A DNA stretch of 39,123 nucleotides, taken from contig DBWO01000021.1 in NCBI GenBank assembly GCA_002309055.1, positions 8,433 to 47,555 of the forward strand. Direction: 5' to 3'. The position numbers and the translations under genes are program-made. Source of the stretch: Ruminococcaceae bacterium UBA1236 (GTDB lineage: Bacteria > Bacillota > Clostridia > Oscillospirales > Acutalibacteraceae). Positions within the stretch are counted from its first letter, which is position 1. Each line of letters opens with the position of its first letter. Positions 9,182 through 17,007 of the stretch are shown piece after piece. The notes below the pieces were generated by a model. It was not told the origin of the DNA and searched no databases. It saw only the letters and a program-made list of their open reading frames with translations.

Positions 9182-10153
9182 ATGAAATACGGAATTATAG
9201 GTACAGGCTGGATTTCCCGCTCATTTATTGACGGCGCGCGCCTTGCGTGTGACGCCGAAATAACGGCTGTCTATTCAAGGACCGCCGAAAGAGGCAGGGA
9301 CTTCGCGCTCGAAAACAACATCCCCGAGGTCTATACAGACCTTGAGAAATTCGCGAAGGGCGATTTTGACGCGGTTTATATCGCGAGCCCGAACGCCTTT
9401 CACGCAAAGTATTCTCTGTTTATGCTCGAAAGCGGAAAGCACGTTATCTGCGAAAAGCCACTCGCCGTAACGCCGGATGAAATTGAGGCCTGCGCGGCAA
9501 AGGCAAGGGAAAAGGGCCTTATCTATATGGAGGCGATAATGTATATGCATTCGCCCGACAGAGAGGCTTTGAGAAGCGCTATGAGCGAGCTCGGCGAGGT
9601 TACATCCGCGCACTTTGATTTTTCACAGTTTTCGTCAAAATATCCCGCCTACGCAAGGGGTGAGATTCCCAACATTTTCAATCCGAAACTCGCGACGGGC
9701 TGCCTTATGGACCTCGGAGTTTACTGCGTTTATCCGGCGCTTGATTTATTCGGCCTGCCCGGCAAAATCAGTGCGGACGCCGTCTTTATGCGAACGGGCG
9801 CGGACGGCAGCGGCCTTGCGTCATTCAATTACGGCGACAAGCTTGTAACGCTCACTTATTCAAAGACGGGGCAGGACAGATGCGGCTCTCAGATCTGCGG
9901 CGACAGGGGCACGGTCACGGTAGGCTCAATCTCAAAGCTGCAGGAAATGGAGATAACCCCGAACGGCGGCGCTTCCTCTGCCCTTTGCCCGGAGCGGAGC
10001 AAAGAGGAGATTATGGGCTTCGAAGCTTATGAGTTTGAAAAATTCATTCAAAACCCGGATGATGAAAAATACGCTCTCTGCTCACGTATGTCGCTCGAGG
10101 TGAGCAGAGTAATGAAACAAATCAGAGAAATCTGCGGTATCAGATTTGACTGA
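9182..10153 (+). CDS. Gfo/Idh/MocA family NAD(P)-dependent oxidoreductase
   Basis: 323 residues, starting four bases after the GH78 stop. The Rossmann motif GTGWIS (7-12) binds NAD(P), and EKPLAVTPDE (91-100) carries the family's catalytic-site Lys. The C-terminal domain includes CLMDLGVYCVYPALDLFG. Members oxidise or epimerise sugars and cyclitols; the substrate is not predictable, but the position behind GH78 suggests it handles the released sugar or a derivative. The next gene's ribosome site AAGGAGG overlaps this stop codon, indicating one transcript. Confidence 0.9.
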   Translation: MKYGIIGTGWISRSFIDGARLACDAEITAVYSRTAERGRDFALENNIPEVYTDLEKFAKGDFDAVYIASPNAFHAKYSLFMLESGKHVICEKPLAVTPDEIEACAAKAREKGLIYMEAIMYMHSPDREALRSAMSELGEVTSAHFDFSQFSSKYPAYARGEIPNIFNPKLATGCLMDLGVYCVYPALDLFGLPGKISADAVFMRTGADGSGLASFNYGDKLVTLTYSKTGQDRCGSQICGDRGTVTVGSISKLQEMEITPNGGASSALCPERSKEEIMGFEAYEFEKFIQNPDDEKYALCSRMSLEVSRVMKQIREICGIRFD

Positions 10154-10166
10154 AGGAGGAAACAAA

Positions 10167-10787
10167 ATGCTTGAATATTACGCTCAGCATCCGCTTTACG
10201 CGGCGCTTGTGATTGCCCTGGCGCTCCTTGCGCTCTTTGTGCTTGTCAAAGCTTTCAAGGCAAGCTCACGCCGAAGCAAAAAGGTGAACGCCATTATTGA
10301 AAAAATGAAAGAGGAAAACGAGCTTCTCAACAAGTATTCCATTCTCACGGAGGATTTGATAAGCTCATCCGACAGCGCCGAGCTTTTCAGAGGCATAGGC
10401 GTGGGCCTTCAGAAGCGCGTTTCAGACAAGGCCGATATGATGGCGGAGTTTGATTCCCTCGGCGCGGAGCAGAAATATATATACGCTGTGTATACCTTCA
10501 TTCAGGACGCGGAGGAGGGTATGAGCAACTTCTTCAGCACCAGCACAAAGCCCCTCACCTCAACCGCCGCCGAAGCAGTTGAAGCCGTCGTCTCCGCAGG
10601 CGATTTCAAAGAGGCGTTTATTGCCGAATACAATGCGACAGATGAGGATAACGAAGCCGTTTCCTATAATCCCGATGAAATGGCAAAATGGGATGAAAAA
10701 GCGGCGCCGTCAATTGCCGACGGCACCGTTTGCAGAGTTTTCGGTGAATACATAAAGCAGAACGCATCTGCGTTTATTCCCCGATAA
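10167..10787 (+). CDS. Membrane-anchored protein of unknown function (possibly DUF4375/DMP19-like)
   Basis: 206 residues from the ATG at 10167, which follows GAAGGAGGAAACAAA; an in-frame TTG further upstream has no ribosome site. One N-terminal transmembrane helix spans about residues 8-27 (rich in A, L and V), followed by a basic stretch (KASSRRSKK). The soluble part contains KYIYAVYTFIQDAEEGMSNFFS and a following Ala-rich helix. This recalls the layout of DUF4375 proteins (YAVYWLE...GGFHQFF), but the match is weak. It is the last gene of the manA-led run. Its 3' end overlaps the convergent rsmI gene by 14 bases. Confidence 0.75.
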   Translation: MLEYYAQHPLYAALVIALALLALFVLVKAFKASSRRSKKVNAIIEKMKEENELLNKYSILTEDLISSSDSAELFRGIGVGLQKRVSDKADMMAEFDSLGAEQKYIYAVYTFIQDAEEGMSNFFSTSTKPLTSTAAEAVEAVVSAGDFKEAFIAEYNATDEDNEAVSYNPDEMAKWDEKAAPSIADGTVCRVFGEYIKQNASAFIPR

Positions 10788-11601
10788 TTTCTTTGTAAAT
10801 ATCGCCTTTTTTAAGGCCGCTTTCCTTAGCCGCTTTTTTTGCGGCTTCGGTTTTGCTTTCACCGCCCTTGACGAGCTCAAGGGCGTATTTTATTGCCTGC
10901 TCGCGCGTCATAACGGTTTCTTCGCTGTGATCGGCGCCTTTGAGAATCAGCACAAACTCGCCCTTCGGATTGTCATCCGTAAACATCTTTGACGCTTTTT
11001 CAAGAGTTGTGATAATCACTTCCTCGTGAATTTTCGTGAGCTCTCTTGTTATCGCGATTTCCCTGTTGCCTATGAGATCAAGCATTTCGCAGAGCGTTTT
11101 TGACAGGCGGTGAGGCGCTTCGTGAAAAATAACCGTACGCTCCTCGCTCGCGAGCGACTCGAAAAGCTCCGCTCTCTCTTTTTTATCGGAGGGAGGGAAG
11201 CCCTCGAATATAAACCGCCTTGAAGGCATACCGGATATCGCGAGCGCAGTTGTGAAAGCGCAGGGGCCCGGCACGGAAACAACCGTTATTCCGCTCTCTC
11301 TGCAAAGCTTCACAAGGTCCTCGCCCGGGTCGGATATCGCCGGCATTCCGGCGTCCGTAACAAGGGCGCAGTTTTCCCCCGACAGTATTCTTTCGGCTAT
11401 TTTGCCGCCGTTCTCTTCCTTGTTGTGCTCGTGATAGCTCACAAGCGGTTTTCTGATTTCAAACCTGTTGAGGAGCTTGAGGGTCACTCTCGTGTCCTCC
11501 GCGGCAATAAAATCACAGTTTTCAAGTGTTTCGAGCGCCCTTCCGGAGATATCGCCGAGATTGCCGATAGGGGTGCCCACAACAAAAAGTTTTCCGCTCA
11601 T
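10774..11601 (-). CDS. rsmI: 16S rRNA (cytidine(1402)-2'-O)-methyltransferase
   Basis: 275 residues. The tetrapyrrole-methylase fold is evident from VGTPIGNLGDIS (8-19), AEDTR (33-37), SYHEHN, VTDAGMPAISDPG (about 80-92) and VVSVPGPCAFTTAL. It transfers a methyl group from S-adenosylmethionine to the ribose of C1402 in the decoding centre of 16S rRNA. The C-terminal tail is Lys-rich (KTEAAKKAAKESG), as usual. Its start overlaps the stop of the upstream trmN6-like gene by four bases, a pairing common in Firmicutes (yabB-yabC type clusters), so the two are translated as one operon. Confidence 0.95.
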   Translation of the reverse strand: MSGKLFVVGTPIGNLGDISGRALETLENCDFIAAEDTRVTLKLLNRFEIRKPLVSYHEHNKEENGGKIAERILSGENCALVTDAGMPAISDPGEDLVKLCRESGITVVSVPGPCAFTTALAISGMPSRRFIFEGFPPSDKKERAELFESLASEERTVIFHEAPHRLSKTLCEMLDLIGNREIAITRELTKIHEEVIITTLEKASKMFTDDNPKGEFVLILKGADHSEETVMTREQAIKYALELVKGGESKTEAAKKAAKESGLKKGDIYKEIIGE

Positions 11602-12293
11602 TCGCTTTCTCTCCTGTTTTCGAGAAGATAGTCCTTATATATTTCCTTCATTCTTTCGGAATATTCTCCGTTTCCGTCATATACGTGAAGCTCGGGGTCA
11701 ATGAACATACCGGGTTTTCCGCCTTTTTTGCCTTCAACCAGAGCGAGCCACGGAGCCTTGCCGTCTGTCTTTGAAACAAATTTCATTCTTTTCGGCTCAA
11801 TGCCCGCGTCTCTCATATATCCGAAAAGCTCGCAAAGCCGCTCGGGTCTTATGCACATACAGAGCCGCCCTCCGAAATTAAGAAGCTTAGCGGCGCTCAC
11901 GCACGCGTCAGAGAGAGTGCACATCGTGCCGTGACGCGCTATTTTATCCGCGCCCGATTCGCTTATTATGCCCGAGCCCTCCGCCGTGTAGGGCGGATTC
12001 ATCGTCACAAGGCCGTAAAAACCAAAGGGGAGTTTTCCCTTGAGGTCGCGAAGGTCGGCGTTTACAACTTCAATCCTGTCCTCAAGCGAATTGAACTTCA
12101 CCGCCTCTTCAATCTGCCTTGCGCCTTTTTCCTGTATCTCAACGGCGGTTATTCTGCCCGTTTTGCCCTTGCACCAGATAAGCGGTATTATTCCGCAGCC
12201 GGAGCCGAGGTCGCAGCATACTGTGCGCGCCCCGGGCGAGGCGAAATGAGCGAGCAGCACGGCGTCTGTGCCGAATGTGTGCTCATCCGACAC
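11598..12293 (-). CDS. tRNA1(Val) (adenine-N6)-methyltransferase-like protein, start uncertain
   Basis: 231 residues from the only canonical start, GTG at 12293. Class I SAM methyltransferase motifs are visible: CDLGSGCGIIPLI (motif I), VEIQEKGARQIEEA (motif II) and MNPPYTAEGSG (NPPY, typical of N6-adenine methylation). The family (TrmN6/YfiC, Bacillus YabB) modifies A37 of tRNA1(Val). The GTG has no ribosome site. The reading frame is open for 33 more codons upstream and encodes the conserved-looking EYLGSGITCF before FGTDAVLLAHF. A ribosome-site-like AAGGAAAGG lies at 12360-12352 with only an ACG (12341) in range, so the true start may be non-canonical or altered. Confidence 0.85.
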   Translation of the reverse strand: MSDEHTFGTDAVLLAHFASPGARTVCCDLGSGCGIIPLIWCKGKTGRITAVEIQEKGARQIEEAVKFNSLEDRIEVVNADLRDLKGKLPFGFYGLVTMNPPYTAEGSGIISESGADKIARHGTMCTLSDACVSAAKLLNFGGRLCMCIRPERLCELFGYMRDAGIEPKRMKFVSKTDGKAPWLALVEGKKGGKPGMFIDPELHVYDGNGEYSERMKEIYKDYLLENRRESE

Positions 12294-12374
12294 GAAGCAG
12301 GTTATTCCCGAGCCGAGATATTCTTTTCTGAATTCCTGCGTAAAACCGCCGCCTTTCCTTTTTCTTCAGCGATT

Positions 12375-12403
12375 ATTGTATCATCAATCGGCATAAAAGT
12401 AAA
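12375..12403 (-). promoter_or_regulatory. Promoter for the trmN6-like and rsmI genes
   Basis: On the minus strand TTTACT (12403-12398), 17-base spacer, TACAAT (12380-12375). It lies just upstream of the AAGGAAAGG sequence at 12360-12352 and supports a start upstream of the GTG. Confidence 0.65.
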
Positions 12404-12416
12404 TACAATAAAAATA

Positions 12417-12445
12417 TTGCTTTTTAATTAAAATTGTTATAAAAT
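12417..12445 (+). promoter_or_regulatory. Promoter of the polytopic membrane protein gene
   Basis: TTGCTT (12417-12422), 17-base spacer, TAAAAT (12440-12445), in a very AT-rich stretch; a ribosome site GGGGTGA follows before the ATG at 12477. Confidence 0.6.
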
Positions 12446-12476
12446 AATTCTATTATTGACGCAATGGGGTGATTTT

Positions 12477-13958
12477 ATGAGCGCGACAAACAAACTCGGC
12501 AAAGGAATGAAGTTTCTCAGCGTTATTCTGGGCTCTCTTCTTATGGGCTTTATGTGGCGCGCAAGGGGCTCGCACGGCTTCGGCTCATTCTGGGGCATAG
12601 TTGCCGTCGGCGGCATTTTCACCCTGCTCATTTTCGCTTTTTACGGCAACAGAGCCAAAATGAAATATGAGCTTATGCCTATGGGCGCAATTATGATGGG
12701 CATCACCGTGCCTGCCTGGGGCTGTGTCATAAGTATGCCGGGCGGCATTTTCGGCAGTACCGTGCCTTTTTCGGCAATCGAAAAAGTTTCGGGCAGCGGC
12801 TCACAGGTCTATGCGCAGATAGGTCAGGGCAGGGGAACAATAATGATGCTTCTGCTCGGTTTTTCACTCATCTGCCTTTACGGTATTTTTGCCGGCTCCT
12901 TTTTCTCGGAGAAAGAGTATAAGATTAAACACTATCTCGTGTTTATCGCGGTTTTCTTCGCGGTTGAGATTCTCGCGAAAACAACATTCGCGCACAACAT
13001 TATGAACGTGCTAGCTCCCGAGGTTACGGACGGCTTTAATCGCGGCCTCGCGGACGCAGGTGTTACGGACACCTTGAGACACTTCTATCTGTTTGAGCTT
13101 CTAAAAGGAGGCACGGCAAAGGGCATTCCTTTCGGCAGGTGCTATTTTGAGTGCATTGAGCATATCGCATACACAGCCGCCGCTCTCGCCCTGTTAATCA
13201 CCGCTCTCGCTGTTTTCAGGGACAAAAACGTCTTTGCCGTTTCGCTTTTAATAAACGTTTTCTCCGCTATAGCAATCACCGCTGCGGATTATTTCCAGAT
13301 TTGCAATTACGAATCAAGCTTCCTTTCGAAGCTGAATATTCCCGCCTCTCTGAGAATCACAAGTTGGGGGCTTTGGGAATTTGCAACCGGCCTTATTCTC
13401 GGCTTCGGTATTATGCTTACGCTTGCCGTTCTGCCCGAAAAGTATTCCTCGGGCAAAAAGTACAGGAGCGAGCCGTACATTGACAATAAGGTAATGCGCT
13501 TTATCCTTAATTTCCTGCTCTGGGGCTTCGTGTTTGTTGTTGTTCCCGTCAGGACTCTCGCCCTCAGAGTCGCGAGAATGCTTGAGGATTACGGCCGCAT
13601 TCAGGATGAGGATGTTCCCGGCATTGCCGCTACGGCGGTTCTTTCGGTGATTATCTGCGTTTTCCTTTTCATAACCCTGAAAAAGAATATCCTCGGCAAA
13701 AATTTGCCCGTGCCGTTTAAGCTCAAATCATTTGAGTTCGCGCGTATTTATCTACTCATTCTCTCTCTTTATTACGGCGCAGTCTATTTCTTCACCCTTG
13801 ACGCGAGCATACCCGCGTTTATCCGCAGAACAATAACATCCCCGTCACATCACGCGGACATGACAGGGATTGAATACTTCTTTATTTATCTTGCGGCGTT
13901 TGCGCTCTTTGAAATTATCTACATTCCCGTTAAAAAACGGCTTTCCTCACATCATTGA
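12477..13958 (+). CDS. Polytopic membrane protein, family not recognised
   Basis: 493 residues from ATG 12477 (GGGGTGA upstream); an in-frame TTG at 12456 lacks a ribosome site. About ten to twelve hydrophobic segments are visible, beginning FLSVILGSLLMGF, then FWGIVAVGGIFTLLIFAF, MLLLGFSLICLYGIFAG, YLVFIAVFFAVEIL and so on to the C-terminus. A distinctive polar motif MWRARGSHGFGSFWG lies after the first helix, and charged loops such as MLEDYGRIQDEDVPG occur late. There is no ATP-binding, transporter or protease motif I can name. It stands alone between divergent and convergent neighbours, and its end overlaps the HAD gene by 29 bases on the opposite strand. It could be a transporter or an enzyme acting on lipid-linked substrates; no function is claimed. 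Confidence 0.8.
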   Translation: MSATNKLGKGMKFLSVILGSLLMGFMWRARGSHGFGSFWGIVAVGGIFTLLIFAFYGNRAKMKYELMPMGAIMMGITVPAWGCVISMPGGIFGSTVPFSAIEKVSGSGSQVYAQIGQGRGTIMMLLLGFSLICLYGIFAGSFFSEKEYKIKHYLVFIAVFFAVEILAKTTFAHNIMNVLAPEVTDGFNRGLADAGVTDTLRHFYLFELLKGGTAKGIPFGRCYFECIEHIAYTAAALALLITALAVFRDKNVFAVSLLINVFSAIAITAADYFQICNYESSFLSKLNIPASLRITSWGLWEFATGLILGFGIMLTLAVLPEKYSSGKKYRSEPYIDNKVMRFILNFLLWGFVFVVVPVRTLALRVARMLEDYGRIQDEDVPGIAATAVLSVIICVFLFITLKKNILGKNLPVPFKLKSFEFARIYLLILSLYYGAVYFFTLDASIPAFIRRTITSPSHHADMTGIEYFFIYLAAFALFEIIYIPVKKRLSSHH

Positions 13959-14583
13959 CGCTTTCCGCTATATAGTCGGCTCCGGCTTTTATGAGCTCAT
14001 CGGCTCCTCCGTAGCCGTAGGCGGCGCCTATGCTCTTGACCCCGGCCTGTTTGGCGCCGTCAATGTCAAGATATCTGTCGCCCACCATCACGGCCCTGTC
14101 CGGGTTTATGCCGAGCGTTTCAACGGCCTGTGAAATGAGCTGAAATTTGTTTTTCTTCACCTTGTCGTCTTCGGGGCAGGATACAAGGTCGATATATCCG
14201 GCAAGGCCGAGTCTGTCGATTATCATCCTCACAAATTTTCCCGGCTTTGATGATGCGATGACTACCTTTATGCCGCTCTCGTGCAGGTCCTTTATAAGCT
14301 CCTCAATGCCCTCGTAAAGGTCAAGCTCAAACATCGCGCCCGCCGTGTAGCATTCGCGGTATTTCGCGATGGCCGTATATATATCCTCGTCTTTTTCGAG
14401 GCTGAACATTTTTTTGAATGAGTCGTAGAGAGGCGGGCCCACAAAATAGCGGTGCTCCTTTTCGGAGAGAGGCGGCAGGCCGAAATAAGCCGCGGCGTAA
14501 TCCGCGCATTTAGCTATGCCCCTGCCTGTATCCGCGAAAGTGCCGTCAAAGTCAAACAGCACGGCGTCAAATTTTTTATCCAT
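13930..14583 (-). CDS. HAD-family hydrolase (phosphoglycolate phosphatase-like)
   Basis: 217 residues; ATG at 14583 with GGAAGGAGC upstream. HAD motifs: I, LFDFDGTFADTG (about 9-20, nucleophile Asp, with Phe in place of the usual Leu after DGT); II, VIASSKP; III, a downstream Lys; IV, MVGDRYLDIDGAK. A helical cap between motifs I and II (YFVGPPLYDSFKKMF) places it with Gph/PpaX-type phosphatases. These remove phosphate from small metabolites such as phosphoglycolate or pyrophosphate; the substrate is not determinable. It is monocistronic from its own promoter, convergent with the membrane-protein gene. Confidence 0.88.
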   Translation of the reverse strand: MDKKFDAVLFDFDGTFADTGRGIAKCADYAAAYFGLPPLSEKEHRYFVGPPLYDSFKKMFSLEKDEDIYTAIAKYRECYTAGAMFELDLYEGIEELIKDLHESGIKVVIASSKPGKFVRMIIDRLGLAGYIDLVSCPEDDKVKKNKFQLISQAVETLGINPDRAVMVGDRYLDIDGAKQAGVKSIGAAYGYGGADELIKAGADYIAESVNDVRKAVF

Positions 14584-14606
14584 AATTCTATGCTCCTTCC
14601 GGGCAG

Positions 14607-14635
14607 ATTATAACACAGTTTACAATCCATTTCAA
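14607..14635 (-). promoter_or_regulatory. Promoter of the HAD hydrolase gene
   Basis: On the minus strand TTGAAA (14635-14630), 17-base spacer, TATAAT (14612-14607). Confidence 0.8.
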
Positions 14636-14649
14636 GAAAGGTGTTTTAT

Positions 14650-15834
14650 ATGAACTATCCGTTTTCAGCAGGCATATCCTCCCTTAAGCCCTCGGCTATA
14701 AGAGAGATACTCAAAAACTCCGGGGACTCAATTCCTCTTTCCGCGGGCAACCCCGCGCCGGACGCATTCCCCGTTGACGCGGTGAGAAAGATTGCCGCCG
14801 AAGTGCTTGAGGAAGATCCCATTCTTGCCCTGCAGTACGGCATCACGGAGGGCTACGCTCCGCTGATTGAAGAGGTGACAAAAATCTGTCACGAACATTA
14901 CGGCGTGGGCGGCGAGAACGACGGCCTTATCATCGTGAGCGGCGCTCAGCAGGTGATGAACCTTATGAGCCACGTTTTCATCAATAACGGTGACACCGTA
15001 ATATGCGAGGAGCCCGCTTTTATCGGCGCTCTCAACTGCTTCAGAGCATTCGGCGCAAAGCTCGCGGGCGTACCGCTTGAAGGCGACGGGATGAATATCG
15101 ACATTCTCGAAGAAAAACTCAGAACAGAGAAAAATGTGAGATTTATTTATACAATACCCAATTTCCAGAATCCCGCCGGCTCAACAATGTCACTCGAAAA
15201 GAGGAAAAAGGTTTATGAGCTCGCCAAAAAGTACGGCGTAGTTATCCTCGAGGATAACCCCTACGGCGACCTGAGAGTTTCGGGCGGGGACGTGCCCGCA
15301 ATCAAGAGCTTTGACGATGACGGAGTTGTTGTTTATTCCGGCTCCTTCTCCAAGATTATCGCTCCCGGCGTCAGAGTCGGTTTTGTGCTCGCTCCCAAAG
15401 AGATAATCGCGAAGATGACCGTTGTAAAGCAGACCCAGGATGTTCACACACCGATGCTTACACAGCTCATCGTTTACAGATGGCTTAAAGAAGGCAATCT
15501 TCTTCCCCATATCGCCAAAATCAGAGAGATATACCGCCGCAAGCTCAACCTTATGTGCGACACGATGGATGAGTATATGAAGCCCTATCTCACTTATCAG
15601 CGCCCCGAGGGCGGCCTGTTTGTATGGGCAAAGATGAACGAGGGCATAGATATGCTTTCATTCGTAAAGGCGGCATCCGCAAACGGTGTTTCGGTTGTGC
15701 CCGGCAACGCGTTTCTTACGGACACCTCCGCCCCGTGCGATTATATCCGCCTTAATTTCTCAACCCCCACGGATGAAGGAATAGTTGAGGGCATAAAGCT
15801 TCTCGCGAAAACAGCCTGGGAAATGAAAGGATAA
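14650..15834 (+). CDS. PLP-dependent aminotransferase, class I fold (2-aminoadipate/aromatic type)
   Basis: 394 residues from ATG 14650, chosen because AAGAAAGGTG precedes it; an in-frame GTG at 14641 is part of that ribosome site. Fold-type I motifs: LSAGNPAPDAFP, LQYGITEGYAPL, SGAQQVMN, IPNFQNPAGSTMS, LEDNPYGDL, and the PLP lysine K235 in SGSFSKIIAPGVRVGF. The sequence resembles the aminotransferase half of MocR proteins and LysN/2-aminoadipate transaminases but has no N-terminal DNA-binding domain. It transfers amino groups between amino acids and 2-oxo acids; the substrate is unknown. trpS follows after four bases, so the two are probably co-transcribed. Confidence 0.9.
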   Translation: MNYPFSAGISSLKPSAIREILKNSGDSIPLSAGNPAPDAFPVDAVRKIAAEVLEEDPILALQYGITEGYAPLIEEVTKICHEHYGVGGENDGLIIVSGAQQVMNLMSHVFINNGDTVICEEPAFIGALNCFRAFGAKLAGVPLEGDGMNIDILEEKLRTEKNVRFIYTIPNFQNPAGSTMSLEKRKKVYELAKKYGVVILEDNPYGDLRVSGGDVPAIKSFDDDGVVVYSGSFSKIIAPGVRVGFVLAPKEIIAKMTVVKQTQDVHTPMLTQLIVYRWLKEGNLLPHIAKIREIYRRKLNLMCDTMDEYMKPYLTYQRPEGGLFVWAKMNEGIDMLSFVKAASANGVSVVPGNAFLTDTSAPCDYIRLNFSTPTDEGIVEGIKLLAKTAWEMKG

Positions 15835-15838
15835 AGCA

Positions 15839-16855
15839 ATGGAAAATACAGTTAAACCCGAGCGCAGGCCCGTTGTGCTCAGCGCGATTCAGCCGACTTC
15901 GATACCGACCATAGGTAATTATTTCGGCGCTTTAAAAAACTGGAAGAGTATGAGCGAGGATAACGACTGCCTGTTTGCCGTTGCGGATCTGCACGCTCTT
16001 ACCGTGCACCCCGAGCCCGCAAAACTCAGGCAGCAGATACTTGAGATGTACGCCACCCTCCTCGCAATCGGTCTCTCTCCCGAAAAGAATATAATATTCA
16101 TTCAGAGTATGGTGCCGGCTCACGCCGAGCTTGCCTGGATACTCGACTGCTACACAATGTTCGGCGAAGCGCAGAGAATGACGCAGTTCAAGGACAAATC
16201 GCAGAAGCACGCCGATAATGTCAATGTCGGCCTCTTTGCCTATCCCGTGCTTATGGCGGCGGATATCCTGCTCTATCAGGCGGATTATGTTCCCGTGGGC
16301 GCCGATCAGAAGCAGCATCTTGAGATTGCCCGCGATATCGCGGACAGGTTCAATAACCTCCGCGGCGAAACCTTCAAGCTCCCCGAGCCCTATATCGGCA
16401 AAATCGGCGCGAAAGTAATGAGCCTGCAGGACCCCACTCAGAAGATGAGCAAGAGTGACGTGAATCCGAGAGCGTCCGTTTTCCTTTTCGATTCGCCCGA
16501 CCTCATTATGAAAAAGTTCAAGTCCGCCGTTACCGACTCCGAGGCGTGTGTAAAATACGCCGACGGCAAGGACGGCATAAACAACCTTATGTCAATCTAT
16601 TCCTGCTGCACCGGCCTTGACTTTGCCGCCATCGAAAAAGAATTCGAGGGTAGGGGATACGGTGATTTCAAGGTTAAAGTCGCCGAGGCAGTAATCGAGG
16701 AAATAAGGCCCGTGCAGGAAGAGTATGCCCGCCTTATGAAGGACAAAGCGTTCCTTATGCAGACAGCCGATGAAGGCGCGCAGAGAGCTTCGCGCATCGC
16801 TTACCGCACCCTGCAGAAGGCAAAGAAAAAGGTCGGACTTCTTGTTGACAGATGA
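15839..16855 (+). CDS. trpS: Tryptophan--tRNA ligase
   Basis: 338 residues; ATG after AAAGGATAAAGCA, four bases behind the aminotransferase stop. It charges tRNA(Trp) with tryptophan using ATP. Class I synthetase motifs: the HIGH equivalent TIGNYFGALKNW near residue 20-33, AADILLYQADYVPVGADQKQHLE in the middle, and KMSKSDVN (about 201-208) as the KMSKS loop. The C-terminal helical bundle is complete (YRTLQKAKKKVGL). No Trp T-box leader is visible upstream, so it appears to be expressed constitutively with the aminotransferase. Confidence 0.96.
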   Translation: MENTVKPERRPVVLSAIQPTSIPTIGNYFGALKNWKSMSEDNDCLFAVADLHALTVHPEPAKLRQQILEMYATLLAIGLSPEKNIIFIQSMVPAHAELAWILDCYTMFGEAQRMTQFKDKSQKHADNVNVGLFAYPVLMAADILLYQADYVPVGADQKQHLEIARDIADRFNNLRGETFKLPEPYIGKIGAKVMSLQDPTQKMSKSDVNPRASVFLFDSPDLIMKKFKSAVTDSEACVKYADGKDGINNLMSIYSCCTGLDFAAIEKEFEGRGYGDFKVKVAEAVIEEIRPVQEEYARLMKDKAFLMQTADEGAQRASRIAYRTLQKAKKKVGLLVDR

Positions 16856-16921
16856 TTTTATACGCGAAATATACGCTTTTGCGTGAAAATATGCAAGAAA
16901 ATTCAATAATTTGCACGAAAT

Positions 16922-16970
16922 TATGAATATTATTCGGAAAACACTTGATTTTTATGAATATTTATTGTAT
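16922..16970 (+). promoter_or_regulatory. Two ArgR/AhrC-type operator half-palindromes (ARG boxes)
   Basis: ATGAATATTATTCG (16923-16936) contains the perfect odd palindrome GAATA-T-TATTC. TATGAATATTTATTGT (16953-16968) matches TGAAT-WWWW-ATTCA except at the end and lies between the -35 and -10 boxes of argG. The two sites are about 30 bases (three helical turns) apart, the usual tandem layout for an arginine-sensing hexamer. Confidence 0.65.
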
Positions 16971-16973
16971 AAT
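16945..16973 (+). promoter_or_regulatory. Sigma-A promoter of argGH
   Basis: TTGATT (16945-16950), 17-base spacer, TATAAT (16968-16973). The start would be near 16980, giving a short leader with AGAAAGAAGG before the ATG at 17008. There is no room for a riboswitch or T-box. Confidence 0.87.
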
Positions 16974-17007
16974 CCGTGCATAATCATACAGAAAGAAGGC
17001 AAATCAA

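Noticed and set aside
10146..10166. TTG start for the small membrane-anchored protein
   Set aside because: It would include the AAGGAGG ribosome site inside the coding region; ATG 10167 is correctly spaced behind it.
16974..17007. Riboswitch or T-box leader for argGH
   Set aside because: The transcript leader is only about 30 bases, too short for any such structure.
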